A DNA stretch of 64,000 bases from Vandiemenella viatica (taxonomy: Eukaryota > Arthropoda > Insecta > Orthoptera > Morabidae), in NCBI GenBank assembly GCA_031002005.1, contig CM061919.1, forward strand, positions 176,187,121 through 176,251,120, in the 5' to 3' direction. Below the pieces are notes generated by a model that did no database searches, was not told where the DNA came from, and was given only the letters and a program-made list of their open reading frames with translations. The translations under genes were made by a program, and so were the position numbers. Shown here one piece after another: positions 46,440-58,681 of this stretch. Each line of letters opens with the position of its first letter. Positions within the stretch are counted from its first letter, which is position 1.

Positions 46440-47100
46440 TGTTAACATCTGCCGGACCTCCCAAATAGCTCGTCGCCGAGAAGTCGTGTCAGGTAGGCAC
46501 CGCCAACAGCCAGGGACAATGGAGAGACAGCTACCCTTCCTAAGGGCTCTGGTCAGGCGTATAATCCCTTAGCTCCGGGAAAATACCCCACCAGCGTGAA
46601 CGTACGCCCGACCTTCTGTTCCCGAGCGGACGCTCCGGAGGTCACATTTGGCGAATATGTCCGAGTACGCACGAATCTCCAAAAGACAATGTTGGCCAAT
46701 CATCATAGCTTGGTAGGAGGAGCCAAATAGCGGAGCCAATCAACGGCGGACTATTCTCTGCGTAATGTTAATTTCCATGTTAACCACGAGCGACGGAGAG
46801 GGGTTTTTACTGCGGACGCGTGAGAGGTACTCGTCGTCCAGCGTGGAGAGAGGGAGCAGTGCATCTTCGAAAGGTTGGAGATTGTTCTGCCTTGGCATCG
46901 AACCCGTGGGTTCGAAAGAAGCGTACTGTAGCAACCATTCAGTACGTTGCTTCAAGGACGTGGTGCCCTGCCCCTATAGCTAATGTGCTATAACTTTTCC
47001 GCCGTAGACGGACGCCCTTCGCGATCACGGTAATAATCCTACGAACAGTGCAGTGTGGTACGTACATTCAATCATTGGGTACAACCCTGTAACTACCTTT
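46440..47100. other. GC-rich block in the 5' region of the inner hAT
   Basis: GC- and CpG-richer than the rest of the element (for example GCTCCGGAGGTCACATTTGG, CTGCGGACGCGTGAGAGG). Open frames run on both strands with no recognisable product. It may be the promoter and leader of the transposase gene, or captured DNA. Confidence 0.4.
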
Positions 47101-47630
47101 GAATGGTCAGGAGTTCTCGCTTCCAGCAAAATATTGAGCTAGTTGAGACAGACTTTCCTATAGCAACACTTGGTGGATAATTTAAATTATCCTGGCACCC
47201 GACTTTTGAAATCTAACGTGTTTCATGTTAGTATTATGTTTGATTTATGGTTAATTTAAAACTAAGTGTGAAGCTTTCTTGTTTGCCTATTAATGTTGGG
47301 AATTTGCTTCAAGATCAATTAGAAATGTAGTAGTGATTAAAATTTTGTTTCTTTATTTAATGTGTTGGCAATTGTAAGACGAGGTTTTGCTTCACGATAT
47401 TTTTAATAATTGAATGAGTTAATGTTAAATTTAAATAAGCCTCAACTGTACGCCAGTATGAGTACCCAATAAATTAGCAGCCTAGGGTTTTCTTTGAATG
47501 ATAAAAAAAGGAAGTAAAAAGGTTTCCTTTCCTCCCACCGAGCACCTACTACAGGTAAGAGTACCTATGGCTGGACGATGTACCTATGGTTGACATGAAG
47601 TTGTATGAAATTCAAATTTAAGAAAATACT

Positions 47631-49603
47631 GTGATCCAGAAAACCAATGTCGAATACTTGAAATATGGTTTTATTGAGGCACCCTCAAACAAGACAATAC
47701 CAATGTGCCTGATTTGCCAGAGTGTTTTCTCAAATGAAGCTATGAAACCTTCACGTTTAGAAGAACATTTAACCAAAATACACACAGAAAAGATAAAAAG
47801 TTTATCTTACTTTCAAATGCTCAAAGAACAATATTCAAGACTTCCATCTTTAGCTGGTATGTTTTCAGCGGCATCCAGACGCAGATGGCCTTCGTGCCTC
47901 TCCCAACATTTCCTTGGTTATTGCTAAATCGGGAAAACCGCACACGATTAGGGAAGAATTGATACTACCATATGTGAGTGAGGTTCCGCGAACTGTACTG
48001 CACAAGCTGGCTTCTGGTATTATTAAGAGAATCCCACTTAGCAATAACACAGTACAGATGCGAATCGACGAAATGTCCGAGGACGTGGAGAGTTCTCTAA
48101 CTTATTTTTTGAAGACTGCCGAATTTTCTTTACAACTTGATTAATCTACTTTACCAAACAACTTCTTGCCTACGTTCGCTTCATTGAATGTGAAAAAATT
48201 TGTCAAGAAAAAAAATTAGAAACTGATCCTTAAGGGAAATCTCTATTTCAAGTTTTGGAACACTATTTTGAAGAAAAAGTAGGCCTATTCCTCTGAATAA
48301 TATCGTGTCCATTGCTGCTGATGGTATTCCGGCAATGGTTGGACGATACCGAGGGCTGATTTCATATTTGAAAAAGGCAATACCAAATGTAGTCGCCGTG
48401 CATTGTGTAATTCACAGACACCATTTGGTTACAAAAAACCTAAGTGATCAATTTCACTGCTCACTACACTATGTAATTACCACAGTTAACAAGATCAGAA
48501 GCAATGCTTTCAATAGTCGACCGAGCAGGGCGGTGTAACGGTTAGCGTTCTGACCTCGCATTCGGGAGGACGGCGGTTCGAATCCCCGTCCGGGCATCCA
48601 GATTTGGGTTTTCCATGGTTTCCCCAAATCACTCCAGGCAAATGCCGGGATGCTTCCTTCAAAAGGCCATGGCCGAATTCCTTCCCATTCCTTGCCCCCC
48701 ATCCTTTCCCGTCTCTAAAGACCTCGATGTTAAAAAGAGACGTAAAGCAGTTACCAAAAAAAAAAAAAAAAAAAAATAAATTCAATAGTCGATTATTTGG
48801 AAAACTTTGTGATGAAAATGACGAGGAGTTCAATCGTTTGCTATTGTATACAGATGTTCGTTGGCAGTCAAAGGGTATCTGTCTAACAAGATTTTATGAC
48901 GTTTTTGACTCCTTTGTAACGTTTTTCGAAAACAAAGATAGTTCATTAAGAGATAATTTATTGAAATATAAGAATGATATAGCTTATTTAACTGAGCTAT
49001 GTAATAAATTTAATGAATCAAACCTACAGCTGCAAGAAGATAATCTTATCAAAGTAAAGTCAGTTATTTGTGCGTTCATGTACAAACAGAATGTGGATCG
49101 AAGACAATTCTATCAGTTTCCAAATCTTTCCTCTGTGGAAGCAAATGATGAATATATTTTAGTATTTTGTTAACTTTTGGAAGCACTTAAAGAAGATTTT
49201 AAAAACAGATTTCAGGATATTCTTAACATGACCATTCCCGATTGGGTATTAGAACCTTTCTCAAACCTACAAACAGCTGATTTATCGCTACAGGAAGAGT
49301 TGATAGAACTGTCGACAAATGAAGAATTAAAATTGAAATTAAGTAATGGATATCAAGAATTTTGGCTGCAGAGGCAAATTGAAGATTTATATACGGCTTT
49401 GAGGCTGCAACAAAAAAGTTTTTTATTGCATTCCCGTCGTCATATTTAGTCGAAAGGGGATTTAGTGTAGTAAGCAGTTTACTAACAAAGAAAAGAAACA
49501 GATTGTCAGTAGTGGAACGCGGCGATTTAAGACTCCTGCTGACAAATAAAGCACCAAATGTAGAAAAATTAGTATCATTACGTCAAGCTCAGACCTCTCA
49601 CTG
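47631..49603 (+). pseudogene. hAT transposase pseudogene, ZBED5/SCAND3-like
   Basis: The N-terminal part has a BED-type zinc finger: CLICQSVFSNEAMKPSRLEE, then HLTKIHTEK (C-x2-C...H-x4-H). Next come KPHTIREELILPYVSE and IPLSNNTVQMRIDEM, then FSLQLD followed by a stop where the family has Glu (LQLDES). After frame changes, SIAADGIPAMVG (catalytic Asp block) and NVVAVHCVIHRHHLVTKNLS follow. At NAFNSR the SINE 48521-48780 interrupts the frame, which resumes as RLFGKLCDENDEEFNRLLLY and TDVRWQSKG. The end holds FGL-like dimerisation wording: VERGFSVVSSLLTKKRNRLS and RGDLRLLL. Usual length is about 600 residues, so nearly the whole protein is represented. Such transposases gave rise to domesticated ZBED5/FAM200-type genes, but this copy is dead. 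Confidence 0.93.
48521..48780 (+). repeat. tRNA-derived SINE, full length, 12-bp target duplication TTCAATAGTCGA
   Basis: Same family as 10542-10797: CCGAGCAGGGCGGTGTAACG start, B-box GGTTCGAATCCCC, body with GGCCATGGCCGAATTCCTTC and a poly(A) tail. TTCAATAGTCGA is perfect at 48509-48520 and 48781-48792. It interrupts the transposase codons for Phe-Asn-Ser-Arg, so it postdates that gene. An open frame that starts in the SINE and runs to 49173 is an artefact of the insertion. Confidence 0.96.
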
Positions 49604-49940
49604 ATAATTTTACAATAATTTTCAATATATGTTTTTAATCAAATTTTGTAAAAGGGACCAGTATTGTTAATATTCTTTAATACAGTAATTTTTAAAATGT
49701 GTCCTTGTTTTTCAATATTTAATATAGCCCAATGCACCTAAGAGGGGTGCCATCAAATCACTGTTTGAAGAAGTGGGCAACAAGCCAATTAAATTGAAGC
49801 ACTGTGGATTACACAACGTTCATTACAACAATAAAAGAGGTCGGTGCTGTTTTTTTTTTTTCAAACAGGGGGGCGGTGAGTATTTTTTTTTTGAAAAGGG
49901 GGCGGTAGGTCCAAAAAGGTTGGGAACCTATGGTGTAGAG

Positions 49941-50075
49941 GAAGACAGATTAGAATTTATGAAGCAGATAAGTGAGGCCTTAGGGTGTGAGGGTTAGGTT
50001 AAGATAAAGAGGTTAGCACAAGATAGGGAGGAATGGAGGATTGAATCAAACCAGTGTATTGACAAAAAACTGGCT
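49941..50075 (+). pseudogene. LINE 3' relic, right part (continuation of 42820-42964)
   Basis: GAAGACAGATTAGAATTTAT, 'AAGCAGATAAGTGAGGC', 'TTAGCACAAGATAGGGAGG' and 'ATCAAACCAGTGTATTGAC' follow the order of the intact-order copy at 41490-41640. Joined to 42964 it restores the expected sequence across one TGTAGAGG target. Confidence 0.8.
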
Positions 50076-51129
50076 AACGTTAGTAAGACTGTCTAAATTG
50101 TACAAATCCGAAGAAGTCTTACAGAAAGTCTAAAATGTAATACTCTAACAGATGTCATTGCAGAAACTGAATTGATTAATCACAACTGATTTGTCTCGCG
50201 AGAAAATTTTACTACCAACAAAAGTTTTCCTTGTTCCTGCCACAGACAGTATATACTAAATGATGCGTCGACTCAGCGGGCCCATTGACTGCTTCCGGTA
50301 AGGCTCAATATCGTATTCCGGGCACAATGCATAAGGCACTGATCTAGGTAGATAAGGACTGCTCAAGATCAACCTAGCAGAATTTTTCATGAGCGTGGTC
50401 TGCAACCTGTTATCAGTTGTCCTTAAATGAAGATAGAAGACAAAAAAAGTATTTATTTATTTGTCTTCCATTGAACCTAAAAACAAACTGCATGTCTTCA
50501 CTTACCTGAACACTATTAAGATCCACTTCTGAAATGTCAAACAGGTGGACAGAATGTTTACATCAACACATTACTTATACCTTTCTGCCACCAAAAATAT
50601 CTAAACGAAATAAATTGCGAAAATTGTGCGGTACACTAGAACTTAATATTTGATGTTCAACTACTAAAAAAGAGAATCTAAACTACCATCCAAAGAGATC
50701 CACCCGACTGTTCTGAAAAATTAGTTCAAATACACACAAATCTCATTAACTGCATTCGGATGAAACCATTTCAACGGTCTATTCGCTGCTCTTAAGAGTA
50801 CTGATATTATGTAACATGTAAATGTTAATTTTAGACTTGGGCCAGAGAAGCGCTCTGTCGATCGGGAATAGCAGTTAAAAAACTGCATCAGGCTGCGCGG
50901 ACGTATCCATGGTGCGAGACTTATACTCACGATAAGAAATCAGCCGAGCCTCACGAAGCATTTCACTTTGAGAACGGACGTGGGGCATCTTCGAACATCT
51001 TATGTACTGCCTCTTCAGAGTAGACGTGACATCTGAAGAAAAAACTATTGACCAAAATGAATAAATTTGCTCGCGTTACGTCTTTGTTATATGCAACAAG
51101 GTGAACAATTATACTGAAAATTGTATATA
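50076..51129. other. Anonymous stretch
   Basis: AT-rich with no recognisable gene or repeat ends. Short open frames only. Confidence 0.3.
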
Positions 51130-51545
51130 CACTATCTGATCAAAAGTATCCGGAGAGCCATCCGAAACTGAACAAGACTACCCGTGTGGGACCACGCAAT
51201 AGTTCACATCCTTCCTCATTTAGTTTTCTTAAGAGCAACAAGGAGACTACAACAAAACCGAGAAAACTGCCCCATACTACACCACCACCTCCTCAGTACT
51301 TCACTGTACTATACTATATGGCAGTTAAATGTTCTCCAGGCTCTAGTCAAAAACCATTTCATCGGATTGCCAAGGGTTATAGTAAGAATCGTCACCCGCA
51401 AAGCACTTGTCATCCACTATCCATCGGCGGCGTTCTTTACATCACAAGAGTTCGGCTTATGCCCAGCAGCTCGACCTTTGTACCCCACTCATTTCTAGCT
51501 CCCGTGGCACAGACATTGTGCTAGCAGGACTGCTGGTTCATGTTA
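51130..51545 (+). mobile_element. Tc1-like element remnant with 5' terminus
   Basis: After TA (51128-51129) it starts CACTATCTGATCAAAAGTAT, the terminus of a Tc1 family I recall from polyneopteran genomes. The part near 51455-51535 (GGCTTATGCCCAGCAGCTCG, ACAGACATTGTGCTAGCAGG) resembles the 3' part of the same family, so the element is internally deleted. The overlapping frames of 104 and 112 codons at 51184-51524 are not transposase. Confidence 0.6.
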
Positions 51546-54419
51546 GTCATTAAATCAGATACCGGTAAGTCCTGGTCTGGTTTAGTTGTTCCAAGAAGTT
51601 TCCACTTGATTGTGGCAGCTTTAGAAGAATTGAAATGTTCCTAATGGATTTGTTCCTCAGGTGACATGCCCGTTTGAAGTCGCAGACCCATTGTGTTGAT
51701 ACTGCTTCTCTAATATGCTCCCCACCTTTTGAACTGGCAGGTCCAACTGACGTCAAGCGTTCAATTCCAGATACTTTTGTCATCAGATAGTTTACGGACA
51801 AAAATCTCAACATTTACGGCTTTGGCAACTATCGGGAAGTGTTACTAACTGGATAGAAAGTATCATTTTTGCTGGTGACGTGTGCAGTCAAGATCAAATG
51901 TTTTGCATAATGAGTGGACTGAAAGAACTCTAAAACTTGCAGTTTTGGACAATCATCTAGAGTTACCAGAATAAAAAGTACCCTACATGCTGTAGGACAA
52001 TATATGTGCAGTTTTGTTAGTATCCCTTTATGCGTTTAAGCGAGATACATGTACAGAAAAATTCAAAATTTATGGCAACTTTGTTCGAGATAAAAAGTAG
52101 TACCGCAGACTAGCTACCATTGCGCACTTTCGTTAAAATCAGGACATTTTAATTTTTTGCGCGATGCACGAATATACAAAGTCAAAATTTTACTGTTTCA
52201 GCATCTGTAATATATATTGAAGTTAGTTTTTGAAAAGTTTCACATACAATTTTTTTTGCAGTTTTATCACATATTTTAGATAAAATGGGGATAAATGTTT
52301 TAAAGATACTAATTTTAATTACTTCAGAAATAATATAATCTTCAGTAATTTTATACAAATAATTTATTAAAATAGTACAGTTCACATTTTTTGCAATATA
52401 AAGAAATCTACTTCAAATTTAATGAAGAAACATTTTAATCACGTACATTGATTATTCCCTAAATGTTTCTGAAGAAACTCCACAAAATCCATCATTTTTT
52501 CATAGTTTAATTCCATGGTATGCAATGGGTTGCAAGTACCAGCCATAATTCAAAGAATTGTGTGAAAAATGCATATTCACTGAAGAAGTTGCTTTTTCTC
52601 ACTCTGATCAAGCTTTGTGTGGAAGTCCCCTTGATAGTGTTCTTGATGCTAAACAAAGAAAATGCGGTTGTAGGAAACTCTGCATGTTCGTACAGTAGTC
52701 TACAGCTGAAAAGAAAAAGGATTTCTTGGAGTTTTAATGACTGACCCTTCTGAAATTTATGTCAAACATTTGTAATATATCCTTGGCCAACATTCATTTT
52801 ACTGCCAGATAGTGGCATTTGTAACTATCTGCCTTATCCCATTAAACAAAATCTCTGCAAAAGAATACTTATGAATGATAAACATTTAGTTCCTCTACAC
52901 AACAGCTCTATAGTCACGTTTTGTGGCATCCAGGAATAAAGTTTCTGCTCATATGCTATGAAACCAACAAAATTTATTCAAAATAATCTAGAACAAGGAA
53001 TTACAGCATCTTTATGCTACTTATAATTACAGTGAAGCAATTCATTGCGATTTAATGAACACCAACAGCCAGAAAAATGGTACATAAAAATCACAACCCA
53101 GGATGACTAATATTTACTAGCTATATAATTAGTGATTGTAGCAAATATAGAGTCAAAATAAAATTCTGAACCTAAACAGGGAAGCAACAAGTAGTATACT
53201 TACTGCATCAGTGTCCTGGTGGAAAGAGTTCAGCCACTACAGCATTTCCCCCACAATCTGCTTCTGTCGGTACCAAGTAATCTAATATATCAATCATGTC
53301 TGGTATCGGCAACAGTTTTTTTTTATTTACAGAAATTGGCCCAGATGTTTTCTTTCAGCAACATAATCGAATGTGCGAACATTGACAGGATATAATCTAC
53401 GATAGGCTTACTAGCACCAGGTTTATGGCTATGCAATTCAGAGCTCAGCATGTCCATCTTAAGCTGCAACATTCAGTATTTTCCTTATACCCAATAGATG
53501 GCAATATGGCACATTTCCTTCCCTCCTTATCTCCCCAACTAAATTGCCATAAACAGGATATCTTGCTTCAGATGGAAAAAAAAGTTAGATAAATAGTAAC
53601 TATCAAACAGTAATTTTCTGTTGTATTCATATGTCAAACCAAATGAGCTACTGTGAAAATAATTGTCTGGAGTAAAAGTGTACTCTGTCTAAAATATGAA
53701 CCAATTTCAGAATCCAGTAGCAGTGTTCAATTGGAATGCATCTACAAATAAAACTCACAGCTGTTCAGGATAGTGAATCTGTAGATAAATGTTAAGATTT
53801 TTAGGTACAGCAGTCCAAACAGGCATTATTTTGTTTTAGAAACAAATGAACCTTTAAAGTCAACAGGCCCCCGCCCCATTAGATTTTGCAGTTTGGAGAA
53901 CTTTCGCTACTTTCATAAGGGGGAGGGGGAGAATTCTTGTAAACATCAGGACACTAAGCCCTCAATTGTATGGTGGCATTTAAGGCTATCAAAATTACAT
54001 CAGAGTAGTTAAAGGTTTCAGCACCTTCCATATGGGAAGTCATTTAACAAGACTTCCATATATCAGGTACCATAAAACTTTCACTTTTAATTTTAATTTT
54101 AATATAACATTGGTTAAACTCTCAGGTATGTAAGGAATATTATTATGGAATATCTAACACTTAAGAAATCAATGACAAATGGAAAATTAAAAAAATAAAA
54201 AATAATGTAGGCATATGTAACAAGAGTGAATAGGAGAATAAAAATTGGGTACAAAACCTGTACCATGCATTTGAAATTTAAAGTTCAGATGCTTTACTAA
54301 CCAAACCAGAAACCAATATGCAAGTGCTAATGTCGGCATTTTAAAACTGATTGAATAAATATCCACCAAGCCAGTGATCCAACTTAAGTATCAGCATTAA
54401 CATTTGAATAATACAAATT
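51546..54419. other. AT-rich anonymous stretch
   Basis: No coding region, repeat termini or RNA gene recognised. Short G- and C-rich phrases near 53860-53935 could be a decayed MITE. Confidence 0.3.
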
Positions 54420-54790
54420 GACAGGCTGGTACCGCTGGTGGGCGCCTTCCTATCAATTGCACTCCAACAGGTGCCGGGTTTCTACATTCACCAGAGCACC
54501 TGATGAAGTACAATGAACATGAGGCGCCAGTGCAGCTGAGAGCAGTAACAGTCGAGTGAGCGACGACGAGAGTTGGTGCTATCCCTCGCCTCTCCGCGCG
54601 CTACTTCAGGTACCTGACTGAACATATCACACAGTCACTAGCACCTGATGCAGCACGTGCGAATGGCTAGGAGAAACATGTCACTGACATGTCGACTTCG
54701 GACGACGCGGCCGCCGCAGATATCTCGGCTGTATGAACCTGAAACATGTAGTAGTTTATCAATACAAATCACACTGCCACCGATAGGCTG
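54420..54790. other. GC-rich block with partial hammerhead-like wording
   Basis: It contains two GCACCTGATG phrases (54495 and 54639), GAAACATGTC at about 54672 and GAAACATGTA at about 54740. CTGATGA plus GAAACATGT is the wording of short-stem hammerheads in Penelope-like elements. Here the two halves do not form a convincing stem II, so this is at best a decayed copy. The open frame 54648-54875 has no known domain. Confidence 0.3.
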
Positions 54791-55026
54791 CATAGCAATT
54801 TATATTGCTTGTAAGGATTTAGAAATGTTGCGACTGGTGCTCATCATCTATCCAAAGCACCTAACCATCAAATAGGTGGGTACAAATACTAGCTTGTGCC
54901 ATGCCTCACCAAGTGCTTCATTCACAGCTAAAGTATACAGGACACCACATGTTCTATCAACTCACCACTAATCCCTGAAGAATGAAATCCCATAAAACCA
55001 TCTGTTGCTAAGGAAGCTATCACATG

Positions 55027-55353
55027 CAGGGGCGTAGCTACTATGGGGCTAGGCGGTGCAGTGCACCGGGGCCCTCACGCTCAGGGGGCCCCTAAGCGCA
55101 CCTCTAGGGGCCCTCAAGCGCAGTTTAGAGGGCCCACGAGCCTTCACGACAAACTGGCGACCTTTTTTTTTTTAGTTCTACCGTCGTCTAAGGGGCCCCT
55201 GAGAACACAGGAGCCCCTCCTCACTAAGGGCCCCAACTACTGCTCAGGGGGCCCCTACCAGCACACAAAGCAAAAGAATGGTCGCCCATCTGGCCTGAGG
55301 GCCCAAAATAAATTTTTTGCACCGGGGCCCTTGTTGACCTAGCTACGCCACTG
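55027..55353. mobile_element. hAT-type MITE, 327 bp, target duplication ATCACATG
   Basis: The left end is CAGGGGCGTAGCTAC and the right end, inverted, CAGTGGCGTAGCTAGG. ATCACATG lies at 55019-55026 and 55354-55361. The interior repeats GGGGCCC-type blocks ('GGGGCCCT', 'GGGGGCCCC') that are nearly self-complementary. The 99-codon frame across it is low complexity and not a gene. Confidence 0.93.
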
Positions 55354-55361
55354 ATCACATG

Positions 55362-56229
55362 AAACAAGTGTTGGAAAGCTTAAATACAGGATGCACCGAG
55401 TAATACGGCAGTAATAGTGATTTGTGCAGCAAAATTTGAATTATTTCAAACTAAAATCGCAGGAAAAAATCTTCAGTCACTGAATAGCCTAATATTATAA
55501 TGGCGCAATTCTAATTTTCAACACGCTGGCTGTTCAAGTAAGTGAATTTTTGATACGGACATGTAAACATGACATAAAACGGGTCATATCCATATTGCTC
55601 CATTTTAAAGCAGTCTACTGATATAGTGACTGAAGTGTGCAGACTAAGAAATTCAGCAAATGGTTAGTTAATATTAAGGCTTGGGGTACAGATAGTAATG
55701 ACAGAAAAACTGGTCAATTGAACTACGAATTTAATGATTGCAGCAGGGAAGCACAAAAATGTTTAGAATGACTGGTCGTATTCAAATTAGGCACAAGTAA
55801 TTATTTTTTAATACATTATTTTATAATAGCCAAATTAGTGAAAACCAAACATTTTGTAAAATTGTGATTAATCTCGCGGGCCGGAAATATGTTCTTGCGG
55901 GGCCGCATGCGATCCGCGGGTTTGCCACCGCCGATCTAAACGTTCACATATTGCTACAAGCGTCATTGGTATCCAATGAGCGACGCTCATATTCTATGAA
56001 CGAAATGAGGGCAAATTTCACTTCACGTTCTTTCGACGCATTAAGACCATACCATCAGCAACTACGCCTACGAAATTAAAACTCCAACAACAGCTTTTAG
56101 GCTATGAGATACGACATGCCTGTGACAACCATTCCAAAAGGCGGTTTGCCAGTCTAGACGAGACTTCGCTGGCTTATGAGGCTGGAAGGAGCATCCTGCA
56201 ATTTAGAGGAATACAGACTACCGGTTCAG
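55362..56229. other. Non-coding stretch up to the gap
   Basis: Nothing recognisable except a phrase near 55870-55930 (GCGGGCCGGAAATATGTTCT, GGGGCCGCATGCGATCCGCG) of the kind seen at ends of hAT elements with a 'GGGCCGC' motif. Ends not paired. Confidence 0.3.
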
Positions 56230-57229
56230 NNNNNNNNNNNNNNNNNNNNNNNNNNNNNNNNNNNNNNNNNNNNNNNNNNNNNNNNNNNNNNNNNNNNNNN
56301 NNNNNNNNNNNNNNNNNNNNNNNNNNNNNNNNNNNNNNNNNNNNNNNNNNNNNNNNNNNNNNNNNNNNNNNNNNNNNNNNNNNNNNNNNNNNNNNNNNNN
56401 NNNNNNNNNNNNNNNNNNNNNNNNNNNNNNNNNNNNNNNNNNNNNNNNNNNNNNNNNNNNNNNNNNNNNNNNNNNNNNNNNNNNNNNNNNNNNNNNNNNN
56501 NNNNNNNNNNNNNNNNNNNNNNNNNNNNNNNNNNNNNNNNNNNNNNNNNNNNNNNNNNNNNNNNNNNNNNNNNNNNNNNNNNNNNNNNNNNNNNNNNNNN
56601 NNNNNNNNNNNNNNNNNNNNNNNNNNNNNNNNNNNNNNNNNNNNNNNNNNNNNNNNNNNNNNNNNNNNNNNNNNNNNNNNNNNNNNNNNNNNNNNNNNNN
56701 NNNNNNNNNNNNNNNNNNNNNNNNNNNNNNNNNNNNNNNNNNNNNNNNNNNNNNNNNNNNNNNNNNNNNNNNNNNNNNNNNNNNNNNNNNNNNNNNNNNN
56801 NNNNNNNNNNNNNNNNNNNNNNNNNNNNNNNNNNNNNNNNNNNNNNNNNNNNNNNNNNNNNNNNNNNNNNNNNNNNNNNNNNNNNNNNNNNNNNNNNNNN
56901 NNNNNNNNNNNNNNNNNNNNNNNNNNNNNNNNNNNNNNNNNNNNNNNNNNNNNNNNNNNNNNNNNNNNNNNNNNNNNNNNNNNNNNNNNNNNNNNNNNNN
57001 NNNNNNNNNNNNNNNNNNNNNNNNNNNNNNNNNNNNNNNNNNNNNNNNNNNNNNNNNNNNNNNNNNNNNNNNNNNNNNNNNNNNNNNNNNNNNNNNNNNN
57101 NNNNNNNNNNNNNNNNNNNNNNNNNNNNNNNNNNNNNNNNNNNNNNNNNNNNNNNNNNNNNNNNNNNNNNNNNNNNNNNNNNNNNNNNNNNNNNNNNNNN
57201 NNNNNNNNNNNNNNNNNNNNNNNNNNNNN
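56230..57229. other. Assembly gap of exactly 1000 N
   Basis: A run of N from 56230 to 57229. The round length suggests a placeholder inserted by scaffolding, not a measured distance. Long reading frames crossing it are artefacts. Confidence 0.99.
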
Positions 57230-57649
57230 GTCGTGCATGGCAGAACACCCGAGAAAATTTTACAGTCGTTGTGTTATCGACATTGAAGCAGTCTAACATT
57301 AGGTAGTACGAAAAACTTATGTTGGTTTAGTTAGCTTTTTTCATTTTCTTCCTAGTATTCAGTATTCACTGAACAGCTCCACAACACTTTTGCTTTTCCA
57401 TGCATCTTTCTTTTTTAATCGTTTTAATTTCGGACTGGAACACACTTATATGTGAGTGGAATACTCTTGGCTTGTAACTATTTCCTTCATCTCCTGAAAT
57501 AAATTTATTGGTTTGTAAACTGATTAGACTGACGAAGTGAACTTGAAATTATTCAAATTAGAGGATTTCATTAAACGAGCCACCCGTTTCCGCTGTGTCT
57601 TTTTTTTTATTTCTGGACTATTTTAACTAACTGCTTTATCTTTGCTGTG

Positions 57650-58010
57650 TCCACGCTGATCATTTCGTTGGCAAGCACTCAACTGACTTCATGCAATCCT
57701 CCATCTGCCAAGACCCTGAGCTGCTTTCTCCATATCGAAGCACCAGTTATAAGCTGCATTCCTTATCGTTTACTCTCCATGTTTGCTTTGCATTTCTTTC
57801 ACATCAGCTCTTGCTCTGCTGAGAAATTATCCAATCCCGCAAATCAATCTTCATTTTTGTAAGATTCTCTGATAAAATGCTTTCTTCATCTGCCATTGTA
57901 TTTAGGATTACTTGCCTTCTGCAGTGCCACATTTCTAATGCTTCAATTTGCCTTCCTTGTGGTATTTCAAAGTTCGAACTTTGCTTCCATCATGGTCTGT
58001 GGAACATACA
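57650..58010 (-). pseudogene. LINE 3' coding relic (minus strand), copy 2
   Basis: Counterpart of 18380-18740 in the duplicated segment, with a few indels, including an insertion of about 10 bp near 57900. Confidence 0.58.
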
Positions 58011-58633
58011 TCAAAAAGTAAATATTTAGACTATTAATATGGCCTTGATGCAGGTTCTATATTGCTACAGATGTATTTACCAGATAATTAGGTCCTTACT
58101 TACTTCCCGTGTCCAGAAAAAAACGACCTCAGATTCTCTTCTCCCAAAATTCAGCTGCTTTAATCGCCTTGTCATTTGATTCAGTCAGATCTTGGTTTGT
58201 GCAGACTGTTTCCACGATGTTGCATCTGAGCAGGTGTTCATGATCCTACACCTCCCTACAGTCACATCCGTCATCGTCCTCATATCCCCGTTTCCCCATA
58301 TTAGATTTACATTTGGAGACCCCAGATTTCAATCGGTTCAGTGTCCTCCATGTGGTATATTTTAATTTGTCGCCTGCTGGTAGTTCTTCCTTAGGGCAAT
58401 TATTCTGATGGTGAAGTGTGCCTCTACACAATTCCATACGCGCGTCTCGGGTTGGTTCTCCAGAGGTGCTGTTCTTTTTAGGAAACTGTTCCTAGATTTC
58501 AGGCGAGGTACAGGAATTTCTTGGTCGTGCATCTAGTGTCTGACATTTATTTACTATTAATCTTCGTCTGAAATGTGGTGGAGCTATGCCAGCTAGATAT
58601 AATAAGGTAGTTTCTTTCCTCCGTATATTTGGC

Positions 58634-58636
<3 letters not shown>

Positions 58637-58678
<42 letters not shown>
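58637..58678. repeat. (GT)n microsatellite, long in copy 2
   Basis: About 20 consecutive GT repeats. At the matching place in copy 1 (about 19371-19385) there are only a few, interrupted by GTTGTG. Confidence 0.9.

Positions 58679-58681
<3 letters not shown>

Larger units (their letters stand above)
45513..49932 (+). mobile_element. hAT transposon (inner), 4420 bp, target duplication GTGTAGAG
   Basis: The left end is CAGTGGTTCCCAACGTGGGC and the right end, inverted, CATAGGTTCCCAACC; this is the classic hAT terminus. GTGTAGAG lies at 45505-45512 and 49933-49940. G-rich subterminal segments with 'GGGGGCG' occur at both ends. It encodes a ZBED5/SCAND3-like hAT transposase, interrupted by a SINE. 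It inserted so that its target overlaps the last base of the outer hAT. Confidence 0.94.

Noticed and set aside
48604..49173. 189-codon open frame
   Set aside because: It begins within a SINE, reads through its poly(A) tail as poly-Lys and then joins the hAT transposase frame; an insertion artefact.
47600..49610. Domesticated ZBED5-like host gene
   Set aside because: It lies between hAT termini with an 8-bp duplication and has a stop after LQLD, frameshifts and a SINE in the coding region, so it is a dead transposon gene.
56174..57306. Three open frames of more than 350 codons near 56.2-57.3 kb
   Set aside because: They cross the 1000-N gap and consist almost wholly of unknown residues.
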